Origin: Sphingobium fuliginis
GTDB lineage: Bacteria > Pseudomonadota > Alphaproteobacteria > Sphingomonadales > Sphingomonadaceae
Assembly (NCBI RefSeq): GCF_004152845.1
Contig: NZ_SEON01000001.1
Coordinates: forward strand, 620,001-684,000
Reading direction: 5' to 3'
Length of the DNA: 64,000 nt
Shown: positions 25,776 to 34,440 of the stretch, piece after piece
Layout of the letters: each line of letters starts with the position of its first letter
Numbering within the stretch: the stretch's first letter is position 1
The notes under the pieces: generated by a model
The model's database searches: none
The model's input: only the letters and a program-made list of their open reading frames with translations
Told to the model about the DNA's origin: nothing
Position numbers and translations under genes: made by a program

Positions 25776-26636
25776 ATGACCGACATATTTCCCGAGACGA
25801 CGGTGACGAGCGATGCAATGCCGCTGACGCGCGATCATCTGCCCCAGGCGCTCGCCCTGTCGCGGGCGGTTCAATGGCCTTACCGTGCGGAGGACTGGGC
25901 ATTCGCGTTCGATCTCGGCCGGGGGTTCGGTGTCGAGATGAACGGGCGCCTCGTCGGCACCGCGCTCTGGTGGCCCTATGGCGACGACTTCGCCACCGCG
26001 GGTATGATCATCGTGGCGGACGAAGCGCAGCGGCGCGGGATCGGCGCGCGACTGATGGACGCCCTGCTCGCTGACGCGGCGGGACGTCGCATCATCCTCA
26101 ATTCCACCGACGAGGGACAGGCGCTCTATCGCAAGCGGGGTTTCACGCCCTTCGACAATGTGATCCAGCATCAGGCGGTGCTGGCTGAAACGCCGGAGCT
26201 CGATCCAGCGTTGCCACTGCGTCCCGCGACCGCCGACGACCGCGCGACATTGATGGAGCTGGACCGCGCGGGTGCGGGAATGGATCGCACGAACCTGCTC
26301 AACGCACTGTTTGCCATGGCCGATGTGCTGGTGATCGAGCGGGACGGCGCGGCGGCGGGCTATGGCTGTGTACGCCGTTGGGGCCGGGGCGTAGTGATCG
26401 GGCCGGTCATGGCCCCCAGCGACGAGGATGCGAAGGCGCTGATCGCCGCGCTCGCCGCCCGCCATGTGGGCGATTTCGTCCGCATCGACGTGTATCGCAG
26501 CGGCGGGCTCGGCCCGTGGATCGAAAGCCTGGGCCTGCCGCAGGTGGGCGAAGTCTTGTGCATGGCGCTTGGCGCCCCCCCGGAGGCGCGGGATGGCGTG
26601 CGGTTATACGCGCTCTCCAACCAGTCGCTCGGCTGA
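25776..26636 (+). CDS. Tandem GNAT-fold acetyltransferase-like protein (second copy)
   Basis: The 286-residue protein starts at 25776 and has the same two-domain GNAT layout as the protein at 7035, with matching segments in WPYRAEDWAFAFDLGRGFGV and GMDRTNLLNALF. The acetyl-CoA loop in domain 1 is ADEAQRRGIGARLMDALL, which is closer to the consensus R/QxxGxG/A than in the first copy. It is followed 13 bases later by the D-serine-dehydratase-like gene. It may modify or sense an amine; the substrate is unknown. Confidence 0.82.
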   Translation: MTDIFPETTVTSDAMPLTRDHLPQALALSRAVQWPYRAEDWAFAFDLGRGFGVEMNGRLVGTALWWPYGDDFATAGMIIVADEAQRRGIGARLMDALLADAAGRRIILNSTDEGQALYRKRGFTPFDNVIQHQAVLAETPELDPALPLRPATADDRATLMELDRAGAGMDRTNLLNALFAMADVLVIERDGAAAGYGCVRRWGRGVVIGPVMAPSDEDAKALIAALAARHVGDFVRIDVYRSGGLGPWIESLGLPQVGEVLCMALGAPPEARDGVRLYALSNQSLG

Positions 26637-26649
26637 AGAGGTGAAAGAG

Positions 26650-27825
26650 ATGATCGATACGGTTATGCAATCGGAACAGGCGCTCGCGGACCAGCGTGTC
26701 GACACGATCGAAACGCCGGCGCTCATGCTCGATCTCGCCAAAGTCGATCGCAACATCGCCCGGCTGCGCGGCCGGCTCGATGTGCTTGGCGTCACCTTCC
26801 GCCCCCATGTCAAGACAGCCAAGTCGATCGACGTGGCGCGGCGGCTCTTTCCCTCGGGCGAAGGGCCGATCACCGTCTCGACGCTGGCGGAGGCCGAATA
26901 TTTCGCCGCCGGCGGCTTTACCGACATCTGCTATGCGGTGGGCCTCAGCCCGGACAAGATCGGGCGTACACGCGATCTGGTGGCGCGCGGCATTGACCTG
27001 TCGGTCCTGATCGACTCGGTCGATCAGGCCGAGGCACTGGGCGAGGCCGCGCGGGATGGCGCACCCATGCCCAAGGTGCTGATCGAAATCGATTGCGACG
27101 GCCATCGGGGCGGGCTTCCGCCGGACGATCCGGCCTTGCGGCTGGTGGCAGACAGTCTGCGAGATGGCGGCGTGACACTGGCCGGCGTTCTGACCCATGC
27201 GGGCGAGTCCTATGGCGCGCGCGGCGGCGTGGGTCTGCCCGAAGCGGCCGAGGCGGAACGGGCCGCCGCCGTCGCCGCGGCTGAAGCGCTGCGCGCCGCG
27301 GGGCATGCCGCGCCGGTGGTCAGCGTGGGATCGACCCCGACCGCCCATTTCGCGCGCAATCTTGACGGCGTGACCGAAGTCCGCGCCGGCGTCTTCATGT
27401 TCTTCGACCTTGTGATGCAGGGCATCGGTGTCTGCGCGCTCGACGATATCGCCCTCTCGGTTGTCGCGACCGTGATCGGTCACCGCCCCGAAAAGGGCTG
27501 GATCCTGATCGATGCTGGCTGGATGGCGCTCTCGCGCGACCGGGGCACGCAGAAGCATCCGGTGGATCAGGGCTATGGGCTGGTTTGCGATATTGACGGT
27601 ATGCCCTTTGGCGATCTGATCGTCGAGGATGCGAGCCAGGAACATGGCATATTGAAGCTCCGCGCGGGCAGCACCGCCGCCTTGCCCGACCTGCCCCTCG
27701 GATCGCGCGTGCGAATTCTACCCAATCATGCCTGCGCGACCGGCGCGCAGCACGAGACCTATAATGTGATCGAGCATGGCGGCCATGCCATATCCGCCAC
27801 ATGGTCGCGGATGCGCGGCTGGTGA
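26650..27825 (+). CDS. DSD1-family PLP enzyme (D-serine dehydratase / D-threonine aldolase type)
   Basis: The start at 26650 is preceded by a GA-rich ribosome site. The 391-residue protein has the alanine-racemase-type barrel with the PLP lysine in RPHVKTAKS (about residue 56) and a C-terminal beta domain. The metal-binding motif in LPNHACATGAQ is His-x-Cys, as in zinc-dependent D-serine dehydratase Dsd1p, whereas D-threonine aldolases use His-x-Asp. That favours elimination of ammonia from D-serine or a related D-beta-hydroxy amino acid. It shares an operon with amine oxidase and aldehyde dehydrogenase genes. Confidence 0.84.
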   Translation: MIDTVMQSEQALADQRVDTIETPALMLDLAKVDRNIARLRGRLDVLGVTFRPHVKTAKSIDVARRLFPSGEGPITVSTLAEAEYFAAGGFTDICYAVGLSPDKIGRTRDLVARGIDLSVLIDSVDQAEALGEAARDGAPMPKVLIEIDCDGHRGGLPPDDPALRLVADSLRDGGVTLAGVLTHAGESYGARGGVGLPEAAEAERAAAVAAAEALRAAGHAAPVVSVGSTPTAHFARNLDGVTEVRAGVFMFFDLVMQGIGVCALDDIALSVVATVIGHRPEKGWILIDAGWMALSRDRGTQKHPVDQGYGLVCDIDGMPFGDLIVEDASQEHGILKLRAGSTAALPDLPLGSRVRILPNHACATGAQHETYNVIEHGGHAISATWSRMRGW

Positions 27826-27862
27826 TGCAGATGAAGGCCATGCCGCGCGGCGAGACAGCCGC

Positions 27863-29143
27863 ATGAAGATGATGTCCTATTGGCTCGACACGACCAAGCC
27901 CTTCGCCTCCGGTGCACCCGGCGGCCCGCATGGGACCACGGATGTCGCGGTCGTAGGCGCCGGCTTCACTGGCCTGTCCGCCGCGCTGGCACTGGCGAAG
28001 AAAGGCGCGAAGGTCGTCGTGCTGGAGGCTGATCGGGTCGCCGGGGCGGCGTCGGGCCGCAACGGGGGCATGTGCAACAACGGTTTCGCGCAGGATTATG
28101 CCGGCATGGTCGGCAAGCTCGGCCGCGAGCGCGCCAATATGCTCTACCGTGCCTTCGACGCGGGAGTGGACAAGGTCGAGTCCATCATTGCCGCGGAAGG
28201 CATCGACTGCCATTTCGCCCGCGTCGGCAAGCTGAAGCTCGCCGCCAAGCCTGAACATTATGACAGGATCGTCCGTTCGCAGGAGCTGCTGGCCCGCGAG
28301 GTCGATCCGGAAACGAGGCTCGTTCCGCGATCGGACATGCGCGGCGAGATCGGCTCCGATCATTATTTTGGCGGGATGCTCTACGAAAAGGGCGCGAACA
28401 TGCACATGGGTGAGTTCGGCCAGGGGCTCGCCGAAGCCGCCGCCCGGCATGGCGTGCTGATCCATGAGTATAATCCGGTCATCGGCATGAAGCGGCTGGC
28501 GGGACAGGCGCATGAACTGAAGACGCCGCAAGGGACCGTGCGCGCCAGTCAGGTGCTGCTGGCGACCGGCACGTCGGCGGTCGGGCCGCTGGGCTGGTTC
28601 CGTCGCCGGATCGTACCGATCGGAGCGTTCCTGATCGCCACCGAACCGCTGCCGGTCGATCTGCTCGATCGGCTGACGCCCCATCGCCGCAACACCACGG
28701 ACACGCGCAATTTCGTCAGCTATTTCCGCACGTCTCCCGACAATCGCATCATCTTCGGCGGGCGCGCGCGCTTTTCCGGGCGCAGCGACGCGGCGTCCGA
28801 CGCGAAGAGCGGGGTCATCCTGCGCCAGTCGATGGTCAGCGTCTTCCCTGAGCTAGCCGACGCGCGCATCGATTATTGCTGGGGCGGCATGGTCGACATG
28901 ACCCGGGACCGCCTGCCTCGCGCGGGCGAGCGCGACGGCCTCTTCTACTCGATGGGCTATAGCGGCCACGGCACCCATATGGCGACCTATATGGGCGCGA
29001 TCATGGCCGAGGTGCTGGACGGCCGGGCCGACCTCAACCCCTGGCGCGATTTCGACTGGCCGGCCATTCCCGGCCATTTCGGCAAGCCCTGGTTCCTGCC
29101 GTTCGTCGGAGCCTATTACCGCTATCAGGACCTTGTGAAATGA
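27863..29143 (+). CDS. FAD-dependent amine oxidase, gamma-glutamylputrescine oxidase-like (PuuB type)
   Basis: The 426-residue flavoprotein starts at 27863, with SYWLDTT near its N-terminus as in PuuB/OrdL-type oxidases. The FAD loop is VAVVGAGFTGLSAALALAKKG, then an acidic strand end (VLEAD) and SGRNGGMC. The C-terminal MGYSGHGTHMATYMG seals the flavin. PuuB oxidises gamma-glutamylputrescine to an aldehyde that an aldehyde dehydrogenase (PuuC) then converts; here such a dehydrogenase follows after only ten bases. No gamma-glutamyl ligase (PuuA) is in the window, so the substrate may be another secondary amine. Confidence 0.85.
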   Translation: MKMMSYWLDTTKPFASGAPGGPHGTTDVAVVGAGFTGLSAALALAKKGAKVVVLEADRVAGAASGRNGGMCNNGFAQDYAGMVGKLGRERANMLYRAFDAGVDKVESIIAAEGIDCHFARVGKLKLAAKPEHYDRIVRSQELLAREVDPETRLVPRSDMRGEIGSDHYFGGMLYEKGANMHMGEFGQGLAEAAARHGVLIHEYNPVIGMKRLAGQAHELKTPQGTVRASQVLLATGTSAVGPLGWFRRRIVPIGAFLIATEPLPVDLLDRLTPHRRNTTDTRNFVSYFRTSPDNRIIFGGRARFSGRSDAASDAKSGVILRQSMVSVFPELADARIDYCWGGMVDMTRDRLPRAGERDGLFYSMGYSGHGTHMATYMGAIMAEVLDGRADLNPWRDFDWPAIPGHFGKPWFLPFVGAYYRYQDLVK

Positions 29144-29153
29144 CCGTTGATTC

Positions 29154-30599
29154 ATGGACAAACTGAGCCAGGCGATCGCCCGCGGCGGAGAAGCCTTTAT
29201 CGACGGCGCGTGGGTTACGGTGAACGCCGGCGAGATGCTGCCGGTCGTCAACCCCTCCACCGGCGACGTGGTGGCCAAGGTCGCTGCCGGCACGGCGGCG
29301 GACCTTGACCGTGCGGTTGCCGCCGCCCGCGCAGCTTTCCCGTCCTTCGCCCTTTCCGCCGTCGCGGATCGCCTGGCGCTGCTGGAGCGCATCCACGCGC
29401 TCATGCTCGACCGTGCGGAAATATTGGCACAGGCGCTGGTGTTGGAAATGGGTGCGACGATCAGTCATGCGCGCGCCGCCCATATCCCTCTGGCGGCCGC
29501 TCATGTGCAGGCCGCGATCGACGTGTTGCGCGACTATGATTTCCTGACGATGCGCGGCACCACCGCTATCGTGCGCGAGCCGATAGGGGTGTGTGGGCTG
29601 ATCACGCCCTGGAACTGGCCGCTCTACCAGATCGCGGCGAAGGTCGCGCCGGCGCTGGCCGCCGGATGCACGGTGGTGCTGAAACCCAGCGAGTTGTCGC
29701 CATTGAGCGCACTCATGTTCGCGCAGATCGTGCATGACGCCGGTGCGCCGGCCGGTGTCTTCAACCTCGTCAACGGCACCGGGGCCGAAGTCGGTGCGGC
29801 CATGGCGGCGCATCCCGGCATCGACATGATCTCCATTACCGGTTCCAACCGCGCCGGGGTGCTGGTGGCGCAGGCGGCCGCGCCCACGGTCAAGCGGGTG
29901 ACGCAGGAACTGGGCGGCAAATCACCCAATCTGATGCTGCCCGACACTGATTTCGAAAAGGCGGTCCCGCCCGGCGTCATGTCCGCCTTCCGCAATGTCG
30001 GTCAGTCGTGCAGCGCCCCCACACGCATGATCGTGCCGCGCGACCGGCTGGCCGAGGTGGAGGCGATCGCCCGCGCGACGGTCGCGTCGATCATCGTCGG
30101 CCAGCCCAGCGAGGCGGAAACGATCATGGGGCCGATCGCCAATCACGCGCAATATCGGCGCGTGCAGGCGATGATCGCGGTCGGCATGGAAGAAGGCGCG
30201 CGGCTCGTCTGCGGTGGACCGGGGCAGCCCGAAGGGCTGGAGCAGGGATTTTTCGTGCGTCCGACCATTTTCTCCGACGTCGACAGCGCCATGCGCATCG
30301 CGCAGGAGGAGATTTTCGGGCCCGTGCTCGTGATCATCCCCTATGACGGTGTCGATCAGGCGGTCGCGATCGCCAACGACACGATCTTCGGGCTTGGCGG
30401 TCATGTGCAGGGTGCCGACCTTGATCAGGCCCGCGCCGTCGCCCGCCGCATCCGCACGGGACAGGTGCATCTGAACTATCCCGCCTGGGACCCTCATGCA
30501 CCCTTTGGCGGCTATAAGCGATCCGGCAATGGCCGCGAATATGGCGCCTTTGGCTTTGAAGAATATCTCGAGATCAAGTCCATCCTAGGCTTCGCCTGA
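29154..30599 (+). CDS. Aldehyde dehydrogenase (paired with the amine oxidase)
   Basis: The 481-residue enzyme has LITPWNWPLYQIAAKVAPAL, the general base in QELGGKSPNLML and the catalytic Cys in NVGQSCSAPTR. It lacks the CxC motif of GabD and resembles the broad betaine-aldehyde or gamma-aminobutyraldehyde dehydrogenase group. It lies ten bases after the PuuB-like oxidase and 27 bases before a second oxidase, so it most likely oxidises the aldehydes these enzymes release. Confidence 0.87.
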   Translation: MDKLSQAIARGGEAFIDGAWVTVNAGEMLPVVNPSTGDVVAKVAAGTAADLDRAVAAARAAFPSFALSAVADRLALLERIHALMLDRAEILAQALVLEMGATISHARAAHIPLAAAHVQAAIDVLRDYDFLTMRGTTAIVREPIGVCGLITPWNWPLYQIAAKVAPALAAGCTVVLKPSELSPLSALMFAQIVHDAGAPAGVFNLVNGTGAEVGAAMAAHPGIDMISITGSNRAGVLVAQAAAPTVKRVTQELGGKSPNLMLPDTDFEKAVPPGVMSAFRNVGQSCSAPTRMIVPRDRLAEVEAIARATVASIIVGQPSEAETIMGPIANHAQYRRVQAMIAVGMEEGARLVCGGPGQPEGLEQGFFVRPTIFSDVDSAMRIAQEEIFGPVLVIIPYDGVDQAVAIANDTIFGLGGHVQGADLDQARAVARRIRTGQVHLNYPAWDPHAPFGGYKRSGNGREYGAFGFEEYLEIKSILGFA

Positions 30600-30626
30600 T
30601 CCGTCCGAACATTGGAGGTCCCGTTC

Positions 30627-31952
30627 ATGCCCGCCCCGTTGCGTTTCATCGAATCCTCGCCCGAACTTCCCGCCGAAGCAGACGCTGTCGTGATCGGCGG
30701 CGGGATCATTGGCGCTTTCACTTCCTATTATCTGGCCAAGCGCGGCCTCAAGGTCGCGCTGGTCGAAAAGGGCGTGGTCGGCGGCGAACAATCGAGCCGC
30801 AACTGGGGCTGGTGCCGCCAGCAAAATCGCGACGAGCGTGAATTGCCGCTGGCGACCAAGGCGCTCGACCTTTGGCAGGCGTTCGGCGAGGATATGGGGG
30901 AAGATACCGGCTTCCGCCGCTGTGGCCTCTTCTATGTCAGCAATAATGACGAGGAACTCGACACCTGGGCGCGCTGGGGCGAATATGCCCGGTCGGTCGG
31001 CGTCAAGACGCGCATGTTGTCGAGCGAGGAGGCGACCCAGCACGCCCGCTTCACCGGCGAACGCTGGAAGGGGGGGGTACATTCGCAAAATGACGGCATC
31101 GCCAATCCCGGCATGGCCGTGCCGGCGGTCGCACGGGCGCTGATGCGCATGGGCAGCAGCGTGCATCAGGCGTGCGCGGCGCGGGGCATCGAAACCGCCG
31201 GCGGCGCGGTCAGCGGCGTGGTGACCGAGCGCGGCACGATCCGTACGCGGCTGGTCATCCATGCAGGCGGCGCATGGGCATCGTCCTTCCTGCGCCAGCT
31301 GGGCGTCGATTTTCCGCAAGCCACCGTGCGCCAATCGATCCTGGCGGTGGGCACGAGCGGTCTCAACCTCCCTGACGCATTCTACAGCAAGTCGCTGTCC
31401 ATCACGCGGCGCGACGATGGCTGCCACACGCTGGCGATCAGCGGCCGCGCGAAGGTCGATCCCACGCTGCAATTTCTGCGCTATCAGAGCAAGTTCCTGC
31501 CGATGTTCAAGAATCGCTGGCGCAGCCTGTCGCCGGGCGGCCTGCACGGCCTGCGCGGTCGACATGAGGGGATGACGCGCTGGACTCTCGATGGCCCCAC
31601 GCCGATGGAAAAGGTGCGTATCCTCGATCCGATCGCCGATCCCAAGACGGTGCGGCTGACGATCGAGCGCGCAGCCGACCTGATCCCTGCCCTGGGCTCG
31701 GTGCCGATGGTCGCGGCCTGGGCAGGCTTCGTGGACAGCACACCGGATGGCGTTCCGGTTATCGGCGAAATCCCGAACATCCCCGGCTTCATTCTGGCTG
31801 CTGGCTTTAGCGGCCATGGCTTTGGCATCGGTCCGGGTGCCGGGCATCTGGTTGCGGATATCGCGTCGGGTCAAACCCCGATCGTCGACCCGAAACCCTA
31901 TCGCCTTTCCCGGTTCAGCGGCGGCGAAAAGATCGACGTATCGGAATTTTGA
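30627..31952 (+). CDS. FAD-dependent oxidoreductase (DAO family), second copy
   Basis: A GGAGGT ribosome site sets the ATG at 30627, giving 441 residues. The FAD loop (AVVIGGGIIGAFTSYYLAKRG) and the SSRNWGWCRQQNRDERELPL segment match the protein at 210-1532 almost residue for residue; the C-terminus has AAGFSGHGFGIGPG. The two are clearly homologous within one window. It ends the oxidase-dehydrogenase operon that begins at 25776. The amine substrate is not known; the conserved Cys of WGWC is a candidate for covalent flavin attachment or substrate contact, which is speculation. Confidence 0.87.
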   Translation: MPAPLRFIESSPELPAEADAVVIGGGIIGAFTSYYLAKRGLKVALVEKGVVGGEQSSRNWGWCRQQNRDERELPLATKALDLWQAFGEDMGEDTGFRRCGLFYVSNNDEELDTWARWGEYARSVGVKTRMLSSEEATQHARFTGERWKGGVHSQNDGIANPGMAVPAVARALMRMGSSVHQACAARGIETAGGAVSGVVTERGTIRTRLVIHAGGAWASSFLRQLGVDFPQATVRQSILAVGTSGLNLPDAFYSKSLSITRRDDGCHTLAISGRAKVDPTLQFLRYQSKFLPMFKNRWRSLSPGGLHGLRGRHEGMTRWTLDGPTPMEKVRILDPIADPKTVRLTIERAADLIPALGSVPMVAAWAGFVDSTPDGVPVIGEIPNIPGFILAAGFSGHGFGIGPGAGHLVADIASGQTPIVDPKPYRLSRFSGGEKIDVSEF

Positions 31953-32208
31953 CCCGGGCAGATGAGGTGCGGACCGCCCCGCATGTTCATGCCGTGAGGG
32001 TTCATCGATTCACAATATTGCACCGGCCGGCCCGATGAATTTGACGTAATATTTCCGTAACGCAGCCTAGCCTGATCTGTAACAAGAGGTGGAAAGAACC
32101 ACCCCGGCGAAGGCTTCCGCGACAGGCAGGACAAAGCCCGTGCGGACATAAAAGCCAGCCCCACTTCGCAGGACATCGGGAACAGCGATTTCATAAGGGG
32201 AACACATC

Positions 32209-34371
32209 ATGCGCATGTCATCGGTCCGCCGCCTTGGCTTCCTCGCGGGCTCCGCCGCCATCGCCCTGTCTGCCACGCTTTCGCCCGCCGCTCTGGCGCA
32301 AGAGCCGGCAGACCCGGCCTCCGACAGCACCATCGTGGTCACCGGCCTCAAGCGGCAATATTTCGGCGATACGCCGGTCAAGGAAATTCCCCAGGCGGTG
32401 CAGTTCCTGGAAGGCAAACTGCTCGACGATCTCAACATCACCCGCCTCGACACCGCGCTCGAACTGGCGAGCGGCGTGTCGCGCCAGAATAATTTTGGCG
32501 GCCTTTGGGACAGTTTCGCGATCCGCGGCTTTGCGGGCGACGAGAATTTCCCGAGCGGCTTTCTGGTCAACGGCTTCAACGGTGGACGTGGCTATGGCGG
32601 TCCGCGCGACGCGTCGAACGTCGAACGGATCGAGATTCTGAAAGGCCCCAACTCGGCGTTGTTCGGGCGCGGCGAGCCGGGCGGCACGGTCAACATCGTG
32701 ACCAAGAAACCGACCTTCAAGGAAGGCGGCAGCTTCGCCATATCCGCGGGTAGCTGGGAGACATACCGGGTCGAAGCGGACTATAACCTGCCGCTGTCGG
32801 ACAGCGTCGCGGTGCGGATCAACGGGTCGTCCGAGCAGGCGGAAAGCTTCCGCGACACGGTCAACACGCAGAAATATACGCTCACCCCGTCCTTCCTGGC
32901 CAAGCTGTCTGATGCCGACATCTTCACATATGAACTGGAATATGTGAACCAGGAGGTACCTTTTGAGCGCGGCGTGGTGGCGATCCCGACTGTCAACGCC
33001 AACGGCTCTATCAGCTATAATCTGGGCGCTATCCCCAACAGCCGGTTCCTCGGCAATCCCAATGACGGCCCGGTCAAGGTCGAGGTGCTGGGCCATCAAG
33101 CGCAGTACCAGCATGATTTCAGCGCGGATTGGACGCTGATGCTGGGTGCGGGCTACAAGGACACCACGTTCGAGGGTTTTTCCAGCGATCCGGAACTGGT
33201 GCTTAGCCGACAGCGGCTCGACAATGACGGACGCACCTTGACCCGCCAGCGCCGTTATCGCGATTACAGCACCACCCATATGGTGTTCCGCGGGGAGCTC
33301 AGCGGAAAGGTCAACACGGGATCGATCGTCCATAATATCCGCATCGGCGCGGACTGGGATCGCTTCAAGATCAAGACCTACCAGACCCGCTATCGTCCGA
33401 TCGCTTCCGACCAGTCCTATGCGATCGACATTTTCAACCCCAACTACAACATTCCCGCGCCCACGCCGGGAACCGTGATCCAGAACGCGACCGAAATCCA
33501 GAAGGCCTGGGGCATCTACGCGCAGGACCAGATCGAGATTACCGAGCAGTTCAAGATACGCTTTGGCGGCCGCTATGACGATTTCAGCCAGGATATAGAT
33601 CTGCGCCTCAACAACACCAATCCGCGCAAATCCTATACCAAGTTCAGCCCGATGGCCGGCCTCGTGTTCGAGCCGGTGAGCAGCCTGTCCTTCTACGCCA
33701 GCTATGGCAAGGGCTTCCGTCCCAACAGCGGCGTGGGCTTCGACGGCAATCCTTTCGAGCCGGAAATCAGCAAATCCTATGAAGTCGGCGCCAAGTTCAT
33801 GACGGCCGACGGACGCATCACCAGCACCCTGTCGCTCTATAAGATGAAGAAGGATAATGTGCTGACGACCGACCCGGCCAACGCGGGCTTTTCCAAGCCG
33901 GTGGGGTCGGCAAAGAGCAAGGGCATCGAGTTTGACCTCAACGCCAAGCTGCCCGCCGGGTTCGAGCTGTTCCTGACCTATGCCTATACCGATGCGGAGT
34001 GGGCGACCAACGCGCTCGATCCCAATTTCGGCTTCCAGATCCTCAAAGGCGATCCGCTCATCAACATTCCCAAGCATCAGGGCAATGCGCTGCTGTTCAA
34101 GAATTTCTCGATCGGGGACCATGAGGCGATGCTGGGTGCGGGCGTCAACCACGTCGGCAGGCGGCTGGGGGAGACAGCGACGACCTTCTTCCTGCCTAGC
34201 TACACCATCGCCAAGGTGCTGGGATCGTTCAACATCACCGACCAGATCAAGCTGTCGGCGGATGTGAACAACCTCTTCAACAAGAAATATTATGCCAGCT
34301 CCTATGCGGCATTGTGGGTCGCGCCGGGTACGCCGCGACAGTTCACCGTCCGCGCGAGCTTCAACTTCTGA
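32209..34371 (+). CDS. TonB-dependent siderophore-type outer-membrane receptor
   Basis: The 720-residue protein has a signal peptide (cleavage near ALA-QE, residue 29), a plug domain (about 50-160, with IEILKGPNSALFGRGEPGGTVNIVTKKP) and a 22-strand barrel ending in FTVRASFNF with the terminal Phe needed for outer-membrane insertion. A TonB-box-like STIVVTG lies near residue 42. The length and plug wording are those of FhuA/FpvA-type siderophore receptors. A PepSY membrane protein follows after a perfect terminator, a common pairing for iron-chelate uptake. An alternative role in bringing in the amine or peptide substrate of this island is possible. Confidence 0.9.
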   Translation: MRMSSVRRLGFLAGSAAIALSATLSPAALAQEPADPASDSTIVVTGLKRQYFGDTPVKEIPQAVQFLEGKLLDDLNITRLDTALELASGVSRQNNFGGLWDSFAIRGFAGDENFPSGFLVNGFNGGRGYGGPRDASNVERIEILKGPNSALFGRGEPGGTVNIVTKKPTFKEGGSFAISAGSWETYRVEADYNLPLSDSVAVRINGSSEQAESFRDTVNTQKYTLTPSFLAKLSDADIFTYELEYVNQEVPFERGVVAIPTVNANGSISYNLGAIPNSRFLGNPNDGPVKVEVLGHQAQYQHDFSADWTLMLGAGYKDTTFEGFSSDPELVLSRQRLDNDGRTLTRQRRYRDYSTTHMVFRGELSGKVNTGSIVHNIRIGADWDRFKIKTYQTRYRPIASDQSYAIDIFNPNYNIPAPTPGTVIQNATEIQKAWGIYAQDQIEITEQFKIRFGGRYDDFSQDIDLRLNNTNPRKSYTKFSPMAGLVFEPVSSLSFYASYGKGFRPNSGVGFDGNPFEPEISKSYEVGAKFMTADGRITSTLSLYKMKKDNVLTTDPANAGFSKPVGSAKSKGIEFDLNAKLPAGFELFLTYAYTDAEWATNALDPNFGFQILKGDPLINIPKHQGNALLFKNFSIGDHEAMLGAGVNHVGRRLGETATTFFLPSYTIAKVLGSFNITDQIKLSADVNNLFNKKYYASSYAALWVAPGTPRQFTVRASFNF

Positions 34372-34372
34372 T

Positions 34373-34426
34373 GCAATGCCAGGCCGCCGGCATTCTCGTG
34401 CCGGCGGCCTGGCATTGCCCCTTTTT
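34373..34426 (+). terminator. Intrinsic terminator after the TonB receptor
   Basis: A perfect 20-base inverted repeat (34373-34392 and 34399-34418) with a six-base loop is followed by CCC and five T residues. It starts two bases after the receptor stop. This is the clearest rho-independent terminator in the window and would restrict transcription into the PepSY gene 15 bases later. Confidence 0.9.
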
Positions 34427-34440
34427 AACACAGGCATATC

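Noticed and set aside
27863..30599. Standard putrescine (Puu) pathway
   Set aside because: PuuB- and PuuC-like genes are adjacent, but no gamma-glutamylputrescine synthetase or hydrolase gene is in the window.
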